Part shown: positions 35,530 to 43,826 of the stretch, one piece after another
Numbering within the stretch: the first letter of the stretch is position 1
Layout of the letters: every line of letters begins with the position of its first letter
Assembly: GCA_900549725.1 (NCBI GenBank)
Contig: URPL01000003.1
Location: forward strand, 56,358 to 120,357
Source: an uncultured Eubacteriales bacterium
Lineage (GTDB): Bacteria > Bacillota > Clostridia > Oscillospirales > CAG-272
Direction: 5' to 3'
Length of the DNA: 64,000 nucleotides
Translations under genes and position numbers: made by a program
Notes under the pieces: model-generated
The model's database searches: none
Told to the model about the DNA's origin: nothing
Seen by the model: the letters and a program-made list of their open reading frames with translations, nothing else

Positions 35530-36324
35530 TTATCCAAGCGCCACATCAAGCACCATCATCAAAACAAATCCGATCACCACGCCTGCCGTGGAAAGGCGCG
35601 CACCGCGTTCATCTCCTTCATGCCCGCCCGGAATCAGCTCATGCACGGCAACCAGCACCATCGCCCCCGCGGCAAACCCCAGCGCCCAGGGCAAAAGCGC
35701 CGTTGTCAGCCCGACGAGCGCTGCCCCGGTGATCGCCGCCAGCGGCTCCACAATGCCGCTGGCCTGCCCGAGCAAAAAGCTGCGCCCGCGGGAGAGCCCC
35801 TCCCGCCGCAGCGGCAGTGAAACGGCTGCCCCTTCCGGAAAATTCTGAATCGCAATTCCGAATGCCACGGTTGCCGCCCCGAGCAGCGCCTCCGGCGAAA
35901 AGCCGTTCCCGCGCAGCGCGCCGAACGCCACCCCGACGGCAAGCCCCTCGGGAATGTTATGCAGGGTAATGGAAAGAATCAAAAGCGCCGTGCGGCTGAG
36001 TCTATGCGTTTTTGCCGTTTTCTTTCGGGTCAGAAAAATCAGGCGGTCGCAGCCCCATAAAAACAGCACTCCGCTGAGAAACCCGAGCGCCACCACGCAA
36101 AAGGCCGGCAGCCCGCCCGCCGCCTGCGCCAGGGCAATGGCAGGCTGCAGCAGCGACCAAAAGGATGCCGCAAGCATCACCCCCGCGGCAAAGCCGAGCA
36201 TAAGCGTCTGCGCCCGCGCATTTTCTTTTTTGAAAAAGAGCACAACCGCGGCTCCGAGCGCCGTAAACAGCCATGTGACAAGGCTTGCCCCGAACGCGAG
36301 CAGAACCGTATGTTCCTGTATCAT
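35530..36324 (-). CDS. ZIP family metal transporter
   Basis: A 264-residue, eight-helix transporter for divalent metals such as zinc, manganese or iron. The metal-binding helices carry HNIPEGLAVG and QNFPEGAAV. A His-containing loop (KTHRLS) lies between helices 3 and 4. It resembles the GufA/ZupT-type subgroup. GGAGGGAG precedes the ATG. Confidence 0.88.
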   Translation of the reverse strand: MIQEHTVLLAFGASLVTWLFTALGAAVVLFFKKENARAQTLMLGFAAGVMLAASFWSLLQPAIALAQAAGGLPAFCVVALGFLSGVLFLWGCDRLIFLTRKKTAKTHRLSRTALLILSITLHNIPEGLAVGVAFGALRGNGFSPEALLGAATVAFGIAIQNFPEGAAVSLPLRREGLSRGRSFLLGQASGIVEPLAAITGAALVGLTTALLPWALGFAAGAMVLVAVHELIPGGHEGDERGARLSTAGVVIGFVLMMVLDVALG

Positions 36325-36410
36325 GTTCTCCCTCCGCTTTTTCGAAAAACTTGAAAGGGCAAACCCCTCTCATGCCTTTATATGCAAAAAGGGAACGATA
36401 CGGCACCGCA

Positions 36411-36443
36411 AAAAGGCTGCAAAGGAAGCCTTCCCTTGCAGCC
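36411..36443 (-). terminator. terminator after the DMT permease gene
   Basis: Minus-strand hairpin GGCTGCAAGGG...CCTTTGCAGCC (36415-36443) followed by TTTTT. It separates the DMT gene from the downstream ZIP gene. Confidence 0.8.
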
Positions 36444-36456
36444 CTGCAAAAATTTT

Positions 36457-37404
36457 TCAGTTTTGCGTTTGCTTTTTCGGCGGCTTTGCAGCGCCGAGCT
36501 GTGCCAGCACCACGCATGCAAATACCACGCCGCAGCCGCACAGCTCCACGGCGCTGAGCCGCTCGCCGAGAATCACCCAGCCCGCGAGCGCGGCAAACAC
36601 GGATTCCATGCTCATCAGAATTGAGGCAAGGGCGGGCGGCGCCGTTTTCTGCCCGAGAATCTGCAGGGTATAGCCTACCCCGCCGGACATCACGCCCGCA
36701 TATAAAATCGGCATCCATGCCGCACGCAGCACCGAAAGAGAAACGCTTTCAAAAAGCAGCATCGGCACCGCGCTGATCAGCCCGCATACCGCAAACTGAA
36801 TGCAGGAAAGCAAAACGCCGTCGGTTTCTGAAAAGCGGTCCACCAAAAGAATCTGCACGGTGAAAGCCGCCGCGCAAAGCAGCTCCAACCCATCTCCAAG
36901 ATAAAAGGAAGAAAATCCGCGCGAGAGGCAAAGCAAATACATGCCCCCCATGCTGCCGAGCGCGCTGAGCAGCACAATCGGATGCAGCTTTTTTCCCACA
37001 AGCGGGGAGCACAGTGCAACAAACACCACATACATCGCCGTTAAAAAGCCGGAGCGCCCCGATGCAGCGACCCCCTGCGGATAAGCGGCAATGCCCGCCT
37101 GCTGCAAATTCACCGCGACACACAGCGCCGCCCCGCAAAGCACGCCGCCGAGTATCGTGCGGCGCAGCCGCACCTTTTTTTCCTCTGCCGTCTGCGCCGC
37201 GGCGGCGGCACGCCCCCCGGCGGTTTTCTTCCAAATCGAGCGCAAAAGAAGCAGCAGCGCCAAAAACAGCGCCGCAATCAGGGAGCGGACCGAGTTGAAG
37301 GTAAAAGACCCGATGGAATCCGCCGCGGCGCTTTGCGCCACAAACGCCATCCCCCAAATAACAGCCGTCAACAAAAGCAGCAGCGAGCCGCGCAGCGATT
37401 TCAT
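36457..37404 (-). CDS. DMT superfamily (EamA) permease
   Basis: A 315-residue permease with ten predicted helices and two EamA repeats. The first opens LLLTAVIWGMAFVAQSAAADSIG and includes AASGRSGFLTAMYVVFV; the second is near YAGVMSGGVGYTLQILGQ. Family members export metabolites or amino acids, and the substrate is not predictable here. The start is the ATG at 37404 with GGGGGAGAGG upstream; a 13-codon extension is not supported. Confidence 0.85.
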   Translation of the reverse strand: MKSLRGSLLLLLTAVIWGMAFVAQSAAADSIGSFTFNSVRSLIAALFLALLLLLRSIWKKTAGGRAAAAAQTAEEKKVRLRRTILGGVLCGAALCVAVNLQQAGIAAYPQGVAASGRSGFLTAMYVVFVALCSPLVGKKLHPIVLLSALGSMGGMYLLCLSRGFSSFYLGDGLELLCAAAFTVQILLVDRFSETDGVLLSCIQFAVCGLISAVPMLLFESVSLSVLRAAWMPILYAGVMSGGVGYTLQILGQKTAPPALASILMSMESVFAALAGWVILGERLSAVELCGCGVVFACVVLAQLGAAKPPKKQTQN

Positions 37405-37504
37405 CGCCTCTCCCCCTTTTTCGCCAATTCGTTTGCGCGGCAAAATTGCCCCCGCAAACCGTTTGCTTTCCGCGGCGCGCCGCGCCTGCGGAAACCATGC
37501 GCCT

Positions 37505-37533
37505 ATTGTACCACACCGTGCGCCCCCTGTAAA
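37505..37533 (-). promoter_or_regulatory. promoter of the DMT permease gene
   Basis: Minus strand TTTACA (37528-37533), 17-bp spacer, TACAAT (37505-37510). Confidence 0.75.
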
Positions 37534-37584
37534 GCACCTTTTTTCGGTATTTCGCCGGTTTTTTCACCCCGTAATCGATTTTGA

Positions 37585-37613
37585 TTGACAAACCCGCGCC
37601 CATATGATACCAT
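37585..37613 (+). promoter_or_regulatory. promoter of the LRR protein gene
   Basis: TTGACA (37585-37590), 17-bp spacer, TACCAT (37608-37613). It places the transcript start near 37620, which excludes the in-frame ATG at 37604 as the real start codon. Confidence 0.6.
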
Positions 37614-37627
37614 ATAAATGCATTGAG

Positions 37628-37710
37628 GGGGAGACACCCATCCAAAAAAACGCACAATGCAATTTCATTCTCCCGGGGGTGACACCCATCGAAAAAAACA
37701 TCAGGGTTTT
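37628..37710 (+). repeat. pair of imperfect direct repeats in the 5' leader of the LRR gene
   Basis: GGGGGAGACACCCATCCAAA at about 37627-37648 recurs as GGGGGTGACACCCATCGAAA at about 37675-37695, both followed by AAAAC. The two copies differ at only a few positions and lie 48 bp apart, so the reading frame is kept. The second copy contains the candidate start region of the protein. Confidence 0.6.
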
Positions 37711-38875
37711 GGATGAACTTGGAAACGAATATGAAGCAACCTGGCTAAAACGAGCCAAAGGTCTTGTAAAACACGGCAGGGCGCGCTTCATCAATGAAAC
37801 CACCATATGTCTGTGCGTCCCGCCGATGATGAATCAATCGGAGGAAAATAACATGTCAGAACATAACATGGAAAACACACGACACATACACCCGGATTCT
37901 TCTCTTTCCGCACAGAACGCGGAACAAATCATACCGGCGTTGCAGCAGCTGCAGAGCACGCAAAACGCCATGGCCGCCATGCTCACAGAGCTTTCGAAAA
38001 ATCTGCAGCAGTGCACCGGGGCGATTCTCGGCGTCTCAAAAGCCCTGCAAACCGAAAGCGAAACACTGCAGGATGCCCTCGACGATCTCTCGGGCCGCAT
38101 CGACGTTGTGGAGGATATGCTCGACGATGCCGCTCTTTTGCCGTATACCGGCTTCCCGAGCTCCGGGCGCCGCGATTCGGGGAGTGCGTCGTCCAATCGC
38201 ACACCGCGGGGAAAGGAGCCTCCGCTCGCTCCCGCTGAATTTGTTGTGCAGGAAGAGTATACCTTAAAAACAGACGATTTCGGCAGGTTTATCCCGCTCT
38301 CCCGCGAGAGCGTTATCGCTGTTCTGCAAATTCCGCACAACGCACTGCTTCAAACGGAATTTTTCCGCGAACTGCATATTGATAAAGCCATTTTTGCGTC
38401 CCCGCGCCTTTCCCTGCCGCAGCAGCTGTTTTACCTCAGCACGCTGCGCGCCGTTTCTTTGCCGGATTCGCTTGAAACGATCGGGCGCGCCTGCTTCCGC
38501 AGCACGCATTTGCAAGCGGTCGTCCTGCCGCCCTCTGTTCGAACCATTGAAGACGAAGCGTTTTTCGGAACAGAGCTCTCCGGCGCGCTGCACATTCCGC
38601 AAAGCGTACAGAGCATTGGTGCCACGGCATTTTACGGCTGCCCGAACCTGAGCGATATTTATCTTGAAAATCCGTCGGTTCGGTTGTGCACACGCATGGG
38701 GGACCCGATCTGGTCCTTGTCCCCCTCGTTTCACCTGGCAGGCTGCAAAACGCCGCTCGGCTACGCCCGCATCCACGGCTATCCGGGCTCCACAGCCGAG
38801 CAATATTGCCGTGATCTCGGCATCTCAGACCATTTCGTTCCGATTCTGCCGCAGGAAGAATCCCCGGCAGAGTAA
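37679..38875 (+). CDS. protein with conserved N-terminal module, coiled coil and LRR_5 repeats
   Basis: A protein of about 398 residues with no signal peptide or membrane helix. Order: a short basic module (NIRVLDELGNEYEATWLKRA, then KGLVKHGRARF and ICLC) that I recall at the N-terminus of various Clostridia proteins; a linker; a coiled coil (about 85-155, heptad Leu/Ile); a Ser/Pro-rich linker; then BspA-type LRR_5 repeats (about 225-345, e.g. LRAVSLPDSLETIGRACF). The start is uncertain. GTG 37679 is in frame behind GGGGG, and in the family I would expect translation at MEKNI-like sequence, where this gene has an ATC codon (37688). A second in-frame ATG at 37853 has a strong GGAGG site and would give a shorter form without the module. 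Confidence 0.6.
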   Translation: MTPIEKNIRVLDELGNEYEATWLKRAKGLVKHGRARFINETTICLCVPPMMNQSEENNMSEHNMENTRHIHPDSSLSAQNAEQIIPALQQLQSTQNAMAAMLTELSKNLQQCTGAILGVSKALQTESETLQDALDDLSGRIDVVEDMLDDAALLPYTGFPSSGRRDSGSASSNRTPRGKEPPLAPAEFVVQEEYTLKTDDFGRFIPLSRESVIAVLQIPHNALLQTEFFRELHIDKAIFASPRLSLPQQLFYLSTLRAVSLPDSLETIGRACFRSTHLQAVVLPPSVRTIEDEAFFGTELSGALHIPQSVQSIGATAFYGCPNLSDIYLENPSVRLCTRMGDPIWSLSPSFHLAGCKTPLGYARIHGYPGSTAEQYCRDLGISDHFVPILPQEESPAE

Positions 38876-38921
38876 CCGCCTTTTTTCGGCACTCTGTAGC
38901 CGCCTCTTTCATGTTTTCCAC

Positions 38922-38958
38922 GATGCATCCCTGCATTTTTCGGGGATGCATCTTTTTC
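38922..38958 (+). terminator. terminator after the LRR protein gene
   Basis: Perfect 10-bp stem GATGCATCCC (38922-38931) with GGGATGCATC (38943-38952), then TTTTTCTTTT. Confidence 0.85.
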
Positions 38959-39011
38959 TTTTTGCCGCGAAGTTTGCGGATTATACTCTTGGCCATTCCT
39001 GTCGAAAAGCA

Positions 39012-39057
39012 AAGATCCATCATTAAGAAAGACGCCGGTCTTTCCACGATGGATCTT
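39012..39057 (-). terminator. long hairpin, probable minus-strand terminator
   Basis: AAGATCCATC (39012-39021) pairs with 39048-39057, and an inner AAAGAC/GTCTTT stem extends it. On the minus strand it follows the small ORF at 39095-39322 and is trailed by TTTGCTTTTC. Confidence 0.55.
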
Positions 39058-39094
39058 AACAAATACGGAAATCATTAAAAGCCTTACTAATCTG

Positions 39095-39322
39095 CTATTT
39101 TTCGGTTCTCCACTTGAGAAACTCATTACGATCTAACATGTTATAAATATGAATCTGCGGATCTTTTTTCCTAGCCTCAGCAATTCCTCTTGTGATATAA
39201 ATATCGTCTACAAAAGTGGACGGAATTGCCCCGTTAAATGATTCTTTTTCAAGAAAATAATATGAATTTGCAACATGGAAAGCGATATATATAATTTCCA
39301 AATGGTGTCTGAAAAAAATCAA
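39095..39322 (-). pseudogene. AT-rich ORF, probable 3' remnant of a lost gene
   Basis: A 75-codon frame ending IPSTFVDDIYITRGIAEARK then KDPQIHIYNMLDRNEFLKWR. The C-terminal 45 residues read like a genuine folded protein end, whereas the first 25 look random. No ribosome site precedes any ATG, GTG or TTG. It is clearly more AT-rich than its neighbours. I take it as the 3' end of a gene truncated by a past rearrangement, with its terminator retained at 39012-39057. A real small gene cannot be excluded. The rest of the 38876-39353 gap holds only the two hairpins. Confidence 0.35.
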
Positions 39323-39353
39323 GCATCATTCTGCATATTCCTCGCTTTATTCT

Positions 39354-40013
39354 TTATGAAGATACATTTCCATTTTCCATGCGATAAAGGCAGTCAGCTT
39401 TTTCGAAGAAGCTTCTGTCATGCGTTGCAACAATCACGCATTTTCCCTGCGCGTGCGCCAACTGCAAAAGCAAGGAAAAGACGGCATCGGCATTTTCCGA
39501 GTCGAGATTGCCCGTCGGCTCGTCTGCTACGATGATTTGAGACTGCGCCGCCATGCAGCGGGCAATCGCTACACGCTGCTGCTCTCCGCCGGAGAGCTTT
39601 TCTACGCGCCGCCGCGCCGTTTGCGCAGCAATTCCGACAGCGCAAAGCGCCTGCTCTGCCGCTTTCTGTGCCTGCTCTTTTGCGGCACGGTGTAAAAGCT
39701 GCGGATACATAACATTTTCAAGCGCCGTGCGCCCGGGCAGCAGCAGATTCCCCTGGCTCACGGTTGCCGCAACCTCCCTGCGGTACCAATCCAGCTTCTG
39801 CGCAGTCAAAGCCGTATCGTCCAAACGGATTTCCCCTTTGCAGGGGCAATCAAGCCCACCCAAAAGATACAAAAGCGTGCTTTTTCCGGCGCCGGAGCGT
39901 CCCGCAATGATGCTGAGCTGCCCCGCCGAAAACACGGCATCAACGCCGCAAAGCGTTTCGACATTCGCCCCGCGATACCGATAATGTACCCCCTGCACCG
40001 TCAGCTGCTTCAT
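39354..40013 (-). CDS. ABC transporter ATP-binding protein (MacB/LolD type)
   Basis: A 219-residue ATPase. Walker A is GRSGAGKSTLLYLLGG, the signature is LSGGEQQRVAIARC, and Walker B with D-loop is IIVADEPTGNLDSE. The subfamily pairs with FtsX-type permeases and drives extracytoplasmic work such as peptide export, resistance or lipoprotein handling. AGGAGGGG sits 7 nt before the ATG at 40013, which follows the permease stop by 1 nt. Confidence 0.9.
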   Translation of the reverse strand: MKQLTVQGVHYRYRGANVETLCGVDAVFSAGQLSIIAGRSGAGKSTLLYLLGGLDCPCKGEIRLDDTALTAQKLDWYRREVAATVSQGNLLLPGRTALENVMYPQLLHRAAKEQAQKAAEQALCAVGIAAQTARRRVEKLSGGEQQRVAIARCMAAQSQIIVADEPTGNLDSENADAVFSLLLQLAHAQGKCVIVATHDRSFFEKADCLYRMENGNVSS

Positions 40014-40014
40014 T

Positions 40015-41142
40015 TCACCCCTCCTTTGCCTGATAAAGAACAATCAGATTTTTCCGCACAAAGCTCCATAGCAGCAGCGCCGGCGGCGGGAAAGATATGC
40101 CGATTGCAGCGCACAGAAACAGCCCTGCCGCCCGCACGCCGATACCGCGGAAGAAAATTCCGCACCAGAGCAACGCAAAAGTGCCGCCAAGACCTGCCAA
40201 TAAGAAAAAGTGTGCACACCGATTCCGAAAAATGCGCGCGGGCGTCTGCCCGAGCAGCCGCAAAATCATAATTTCTTTACTGCGGCTCTGTGTCCAAAAG
40301 CCGCAAAGCGCCGCACAGGCGGCTGCAAACAACGCACCGAGCCAACCCGCGCAGCGGCGCTGCAGCACGGTCCTTTCCTCCAAGGGGCGCACTGCTTTTT
40401 TCAGCGCTCTGTCATTGCAAAAAATGCCGTAGGACCCGTTTGCGGACTTGTTCAGAACGGATAAAATGCGCGCTTTGAGGGCATCAATTCCCCTGTTTTC
40501 CACAGGGTCAACCGCAAGGCGCACCGAATCTGCCGCAAACTGCGGCAAAAGTTCCTCCGGCATGGCAAAAAGACCGGCAACACAGTCTGCCGTCTCAGGC
40601 AGACTGTCCGCCACGGAAGCGAGCACGCAGGGCAGCGTTAAAACCGACCCATCGCTGCCGGAAAACGCAAGTTCAAATTCGAATTGATCTTCGGCGGAAA
40701 GCCCCAGGGCTTTTTGCACGGTTTTTGACAGAAGGCAGGGAACCCTCCCCGCGGAGCGCTCATTTGAAAAACAAGCCTGCGGGTTGTTGCAGGTCGCTCT
40801 CTCCCGCAATGGCACAAGCTCTTCCGGGTTTGCGGAAAAGACGACTTTTATCGCAAGAGTGCTGTTTTCCGCTGCGGCAGAAGCGGGTGCCTCTGCGTCG
40901 GCACGAAGAATTCCGGGCTGCGAGGAAAGCGCCTGTACCTCCGCGAGCGGCAGGCAAAGCCCGGTGCTGCTGCCGTCCTGTGCAAGCACATCCATATAAA
41001 TATGCAGGCTTTCGTAGAGTTTTTCGACTGTTTTTGCGTCACGGTCCGCGCCTGTCGCAAGCAACGCCGCACTTCCTGCCCCGATCTGTAAAAACAGAAT
41101 CACAAGAAGAGGCAACAGCGGTTTTCGCCATAGATATTTCAT
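40015..41142 (-). CDS. FtsX-like ABC transporter permease, second subunit
   Basis: A 375-residue membrane protein with an N-terminal helix (about 10-28), a large extracellular domain (about 30-260) and three C-terminal helices (about 270-360), the FtsX/MacB layout. The loop with SRSKEIMILRLLGQTPARIF is the typical coupling segment between helices 2 and 3. It differs from the larger permease next door, so the transporter is probably a heterodimer. It lies 10 nt after that permease gene. Confidence 0.75.
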   Translation of the reverse strand: MKYLWRKPLLPLLVILFLQIGAGSAALLATGADRDAKTVEKLYESLHIYMDVLAQDGSSTGLCLPLAEVQALSSQPGILRADAEAPASAAAENSTLAIKVVFSANPEELVPLRERATCNNPQACFSNERSAGRVPCLLSKTVQKALGLSAEDQFEFELAFSGSDGSVLTLPCVLASVADSLPETADCVAGLFAMPEELLPQFAADSVRLAVDPVENRGIDALKARILSVLNKSANGSYGIFCNDRALKKAVRPLEERTVLQRRCAGWLGALFAAACAALCGFWTQSRSKEIMILRLLGQTPARIFRNRCAHFFLLAGLGGTFALLWCGIFFRGIGVRAAGLFLCAAIGISFPPPALLLWSFVRKNLIVLYQAKEG

Positions 41143-41152
41143 ATGGCTATCC

Positions 41153-42841
41153 TCAGCGCAAAAAACGAATCAGATTTTGTCGCTTCAAAACTGCGCCGCA
41201 AAGCAGAAAACACAAATATGCCGCAAGAAGCTCTGCGCAGGCAAGCGCTGAAAAGACACCGAGCAGCGTTATATCGCCCGGCATGGAAACCCCGTTTTGC
41301 GCAAACGGCTCCGCCCAAAAGGTGCGAAAGAGCAGAAATGCGCAAACGGCGGAAAGGACAACGCCGGGCAGCCCCGTAAGGAAGAAAGCCCCCTGCGCCG
41401 CAGCGAATGCTTCACGGCGGGTAGCGCCAAGCAGGCGCTTGCGCGCAAAATCCGTGCGAAATCGGAAAATGAGAAGCAGTGAAAACACGGCGGCGGCAAT
41501 CGAAAATGCAGCGCCCGCGCCGCACAATTCAAGGGTATGCCTCTTTGCGAGGGCGGAAAAGCCCTGTGCAAACGCGGCATAGCCCATATCTGCTATTGAG
41601 AGCGCATAACCCTGCTGCCAAAGAGCCTCTTCGTTTTCCGAAAGAAACGCCTCATACTCTGCTCCCTGTACGGAAAAGGAAAAGCAGCCTGCCTGCACGG
41701 AAGCTTTTGCGGGGAGAATCTCCTGCGGAATCAGAATTTCGTTGTGATTAAAGGCGAACACATCCGCATTTTCGCCCTTGCGCGTTGCCTGTGTATAAAT
41801 ACCGACAATTTCGAACCCGCCGTACGCCGCATAAGGAAGCACGGCATCGCCCGAGAACGGATAGCCGCTTTGGCGGGCATATTCTTCCTTGTCCGCCGTT
41901 TCCCTGTAACAATCGGGGGCGATTTGCAAAGAAATCGTATCTCCGACTGTCAATCCATTTTGCGCAGCAAAAACTCTGTCAACAACACAGACCTTTTGTC
42001 CCGCGTCGCTCGGGCACAGCTCTCTGCCGAGCGTCACCTCAGTTGCCCCGCGGGCAACCCCCGGCAAAAGCCTCATATCCGAAACAGTACGCACGCTGAC
42101 GGCATCCTCTAAAGCATTAATGATCTCGCAGCGCTCCCGCAGCCCCGTGTCATCCAAAAATGCAGAAATCAGCGCCTCGGTACAATTTCTCGGCAGGCGC
42201 AAAAAGGGCGAGCTCCAAACGGGATCCTCCATCGGCATTCCTTCTGCCTGTGCAATGTCGGCGGCATAAACGATCAAGCTGCTTGGTTTTCCCTCAGCAT
42301 CCGCTGTATAACGCCCGACAAGAAAAACCCGATCTCCCTTTGCAAGCAGAATTTCCGTGCTTTTCTGCAGCAGCCCGACAACCATGCCTGCCCATTGCCA
42401 CTCTCCCGCATAACAGTGCAGATCGCCAAGACCGAACTGGATCAGCGTTCCGGCGGGCATTTCGATCCGCTCCGGCTTTGCACTCACCGTGCCCGATAAA
42501 AACAGCTTTTTTTCAAGGCTGAAGGTTGCGCCGAATACATCCGCAACTCGGGTAAGTCCGGGTGCTTTTGCGGCAAAAATGTCGCTGCACATAGTGCCGC
42601 TCACGCCGCGCGCCTGTTCGATCTGCTCCTTAACGGAGAGAGGAAGATCGGTGCACCAGGCATTTTGCGCCGTGTGGTTAAAAACCGTGCCGATATATGC
42701 CGTGCTCGCAATGCTTTGGCGCAGTTGTAATCCGTCAAAATAGGCGCGCGCGGAAAAAAGCAGCATTGCTCCCGTGATGAAGAAGAGCAAAGCGGAGGGG
42801 AAAAATTGCATCCATCGCAAAATTAACCAACTCTTTTTCAT
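41153..42841 (-). CDS. FtsX-like ABC transporter permease, first subunit
   Basis: A 562-residue membrane protein with an N-terminal helix (about 12-32), an extracellular domain of about 400 residues and three C-terminal helices. RTDFARKRLLGATRREAFAA is the coupling loop. The start is the ATG at 42841, which gives a normal N-terminus (MKKSWLILRW) with GGGAGA about 10 nt upstream. A GTG at 42928 is also in frame and would add 29 residues. A consensus promoter lies at 42961-42989. Confidence 0.72.
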   Translation of the reverse strand: MKKSWLILRWMQFFPSALLFFITGAMLLFSARAYFDGLQLRQSIASTAYIGTVFNHTAQNAWCTDLPLSVKEQIEQARGVSGTMCSDIFAAKAPGLTRVADVFGATFSLEKKLFLSGTVSAKPERIEMPAGTLIQFGLGDLHCYAGEWQWAGMVVGLLQKSTEILLAKGDRVFLVGRYTADAEGKPSSLIVYAADIAQAEGMPMEDPVWSSPFLRLPRNCTEALISAFLDDTGLRERCEIINALEDAVSVRTVSDMRLLPGVARGATEVTLGRELCPSDAGQKVCVVDRVFAAQNGLTVGDTISLQIAPDCYRETADKEEYARQSGYPFSGDAVLPYAAYGGFEIVGIYTQATRKGENADVFAFNHNEILIPQEILPAKASVQAGCFSFSVQGAEYEAFLSENEEALWQQGYALSIADMGYAAFAQGFSALAKRHTLELCGAGAAFSIAAAVFSLLLIFRFRTDFARKRLLGATRREAFAAAQGAFFLTGLPGVVLSAVCAFLLFRTFWAEPFAQNGVSMPGDITLLGVFSALACAELLAAYLCFLLCGAVLKRQNLIRFLR

Positions 42842-42960
42842 AACACTAATTCTCCCGCGCATCCAGATCAAGCATTTTCTCATCAGTATAGTCGCCGAGC
42901 GATATGAGGTTTTTCGGCCAATATTCACATGGATTTCCTATATTTCTTCTCTTTAGTAAA

Positions 42961-42989
42961 ATTATACCCTATGCTCCATTGCCTGTCAA
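42961..42989 (-). promoter_or_regulatory. strong promoter of the ABC transporter operon
   Basis: Minus strand TTGACA (42984-42989), 17-bp spacer, TATAAT (42961-42966). Perfect consensus hexamers and spacing. Confidence 0.9.
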
Positions 42990-43019
42990 TAAAAATACAT
43001 TCATTTTTTGAAATTTAAA

Positions 43020-43054
43020 AGCACAGAAAACATACATTGCATGTTTTCTGTGCT
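43020..43054 (-). terminator. terminator of the second ECF operon
   Basis: Perfect 14-bp stem (43020-43033 with 43041-43054) followed on the minus strand by TTTTAAATTT, just beyond the putative anti-sigma stop at 43077. Confidence 0.85.
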
Positions 43055-43076
43055 CTACGGCTTGCAAACTATTTAT

Positions 43077-43826
43077 TTATTTCTCGAAATATGCAAAATC
43101 AATGGGATGCTGCAAAAACCACTGCATCAGCTCCGCAACGCTTTCATAGCTGTCCGCAAAGGAGCCGCTGATCCGATACCATCCGTTTTCCGTTCGGAAG
43201 GTCAGCGTTTTTTTGCCGCTTTCGCTGACGCCTGCGACAATGCGCGTGCCCCTATAGTCCGTAACGGTCTCGCCCTTTTCTGCGATCGGATTTCCGTTTT
43301 CATCAAGCTGCACGAAAATCAGATCCTGCGCCGCATTTACTTCTTCTTTCCCGGCAATCACGCAAAGGTCGCTGTAATTTTGCAGCACCTGTGCATCCCG
43401 ATGCATCCAAAGCAGGGTAAGAAACAAAAAATTCCCCTGTGCATCATACCGTGCCCTGGCGGAAAAGCCTTCGTGCCCCTCCATTCCGGGCAGCATGCCG
43501 CTCTGCTCAAGCGCCGCGCGGTCGCCCGAAAAATCGGCTGCGCTTTGCCCCGTCAATTCAACATCCGGTAAAGCCGCATCTTTTTCCGGCGTGCTTCCGT
43601 CGCAATCGCGGAACAAAGTCGCCGCCAAAGGCATTGTGCCGTCGCCCGGCACCACCGTATTGTGCCGATACAAAAGCACACCCGCGCAAAGCAACATTGC
43701 AAAGCATGCCGCAGCGGCGCCAAAGCGCAGCCAAAGCGTTTTTCCGCCCCGTTTTTTCTCCGCAGCCGCCGCAATATATGCAGGGTCGATCTGCTCCATT
43801 TTGTTCAAAAGCTCATTTCCTCTCAT
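43077..43826 (-). CDS. putative membrane anti-sigma factor
   Basis: A 249-residue protein: cytoplasmic N-terminus (1-32, MRGNELLNKMEQIDPAYIA), one membrane helix (about 34-53) and an extracellular domain of about 195 residues. No family is recognised. The topology and the 4-nt overlap with the upstream sigma gene argue for an anti-sigma factor. The extracellular part is unrelated by eye to the one at 23197-23742, so the two modules probably sense different signals. Confidence 0.55.
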   Translation of the reverse strand: MRGNELLNKMEQIDPAYIAAAAEKKRGGKTLWLRFGAAAACFAMLLCAGVLLYRHNTVVPGDGTMPLAATLFRDCDGSTPEKDAALPDVELTGQSAADFSGDRAALEQSGMLPGMEGHEGFSARARYDAQGNFLFLTLLWMHRDAQVLQNYSDLCVIAGKEEVNAAQDLIFVQLDENGNPIAEKGETVTDYRGTRIVAGVSESGKKTLTFRTENGWYRISGSFADSYESVAELMQWFLQHPIDFAYFEK

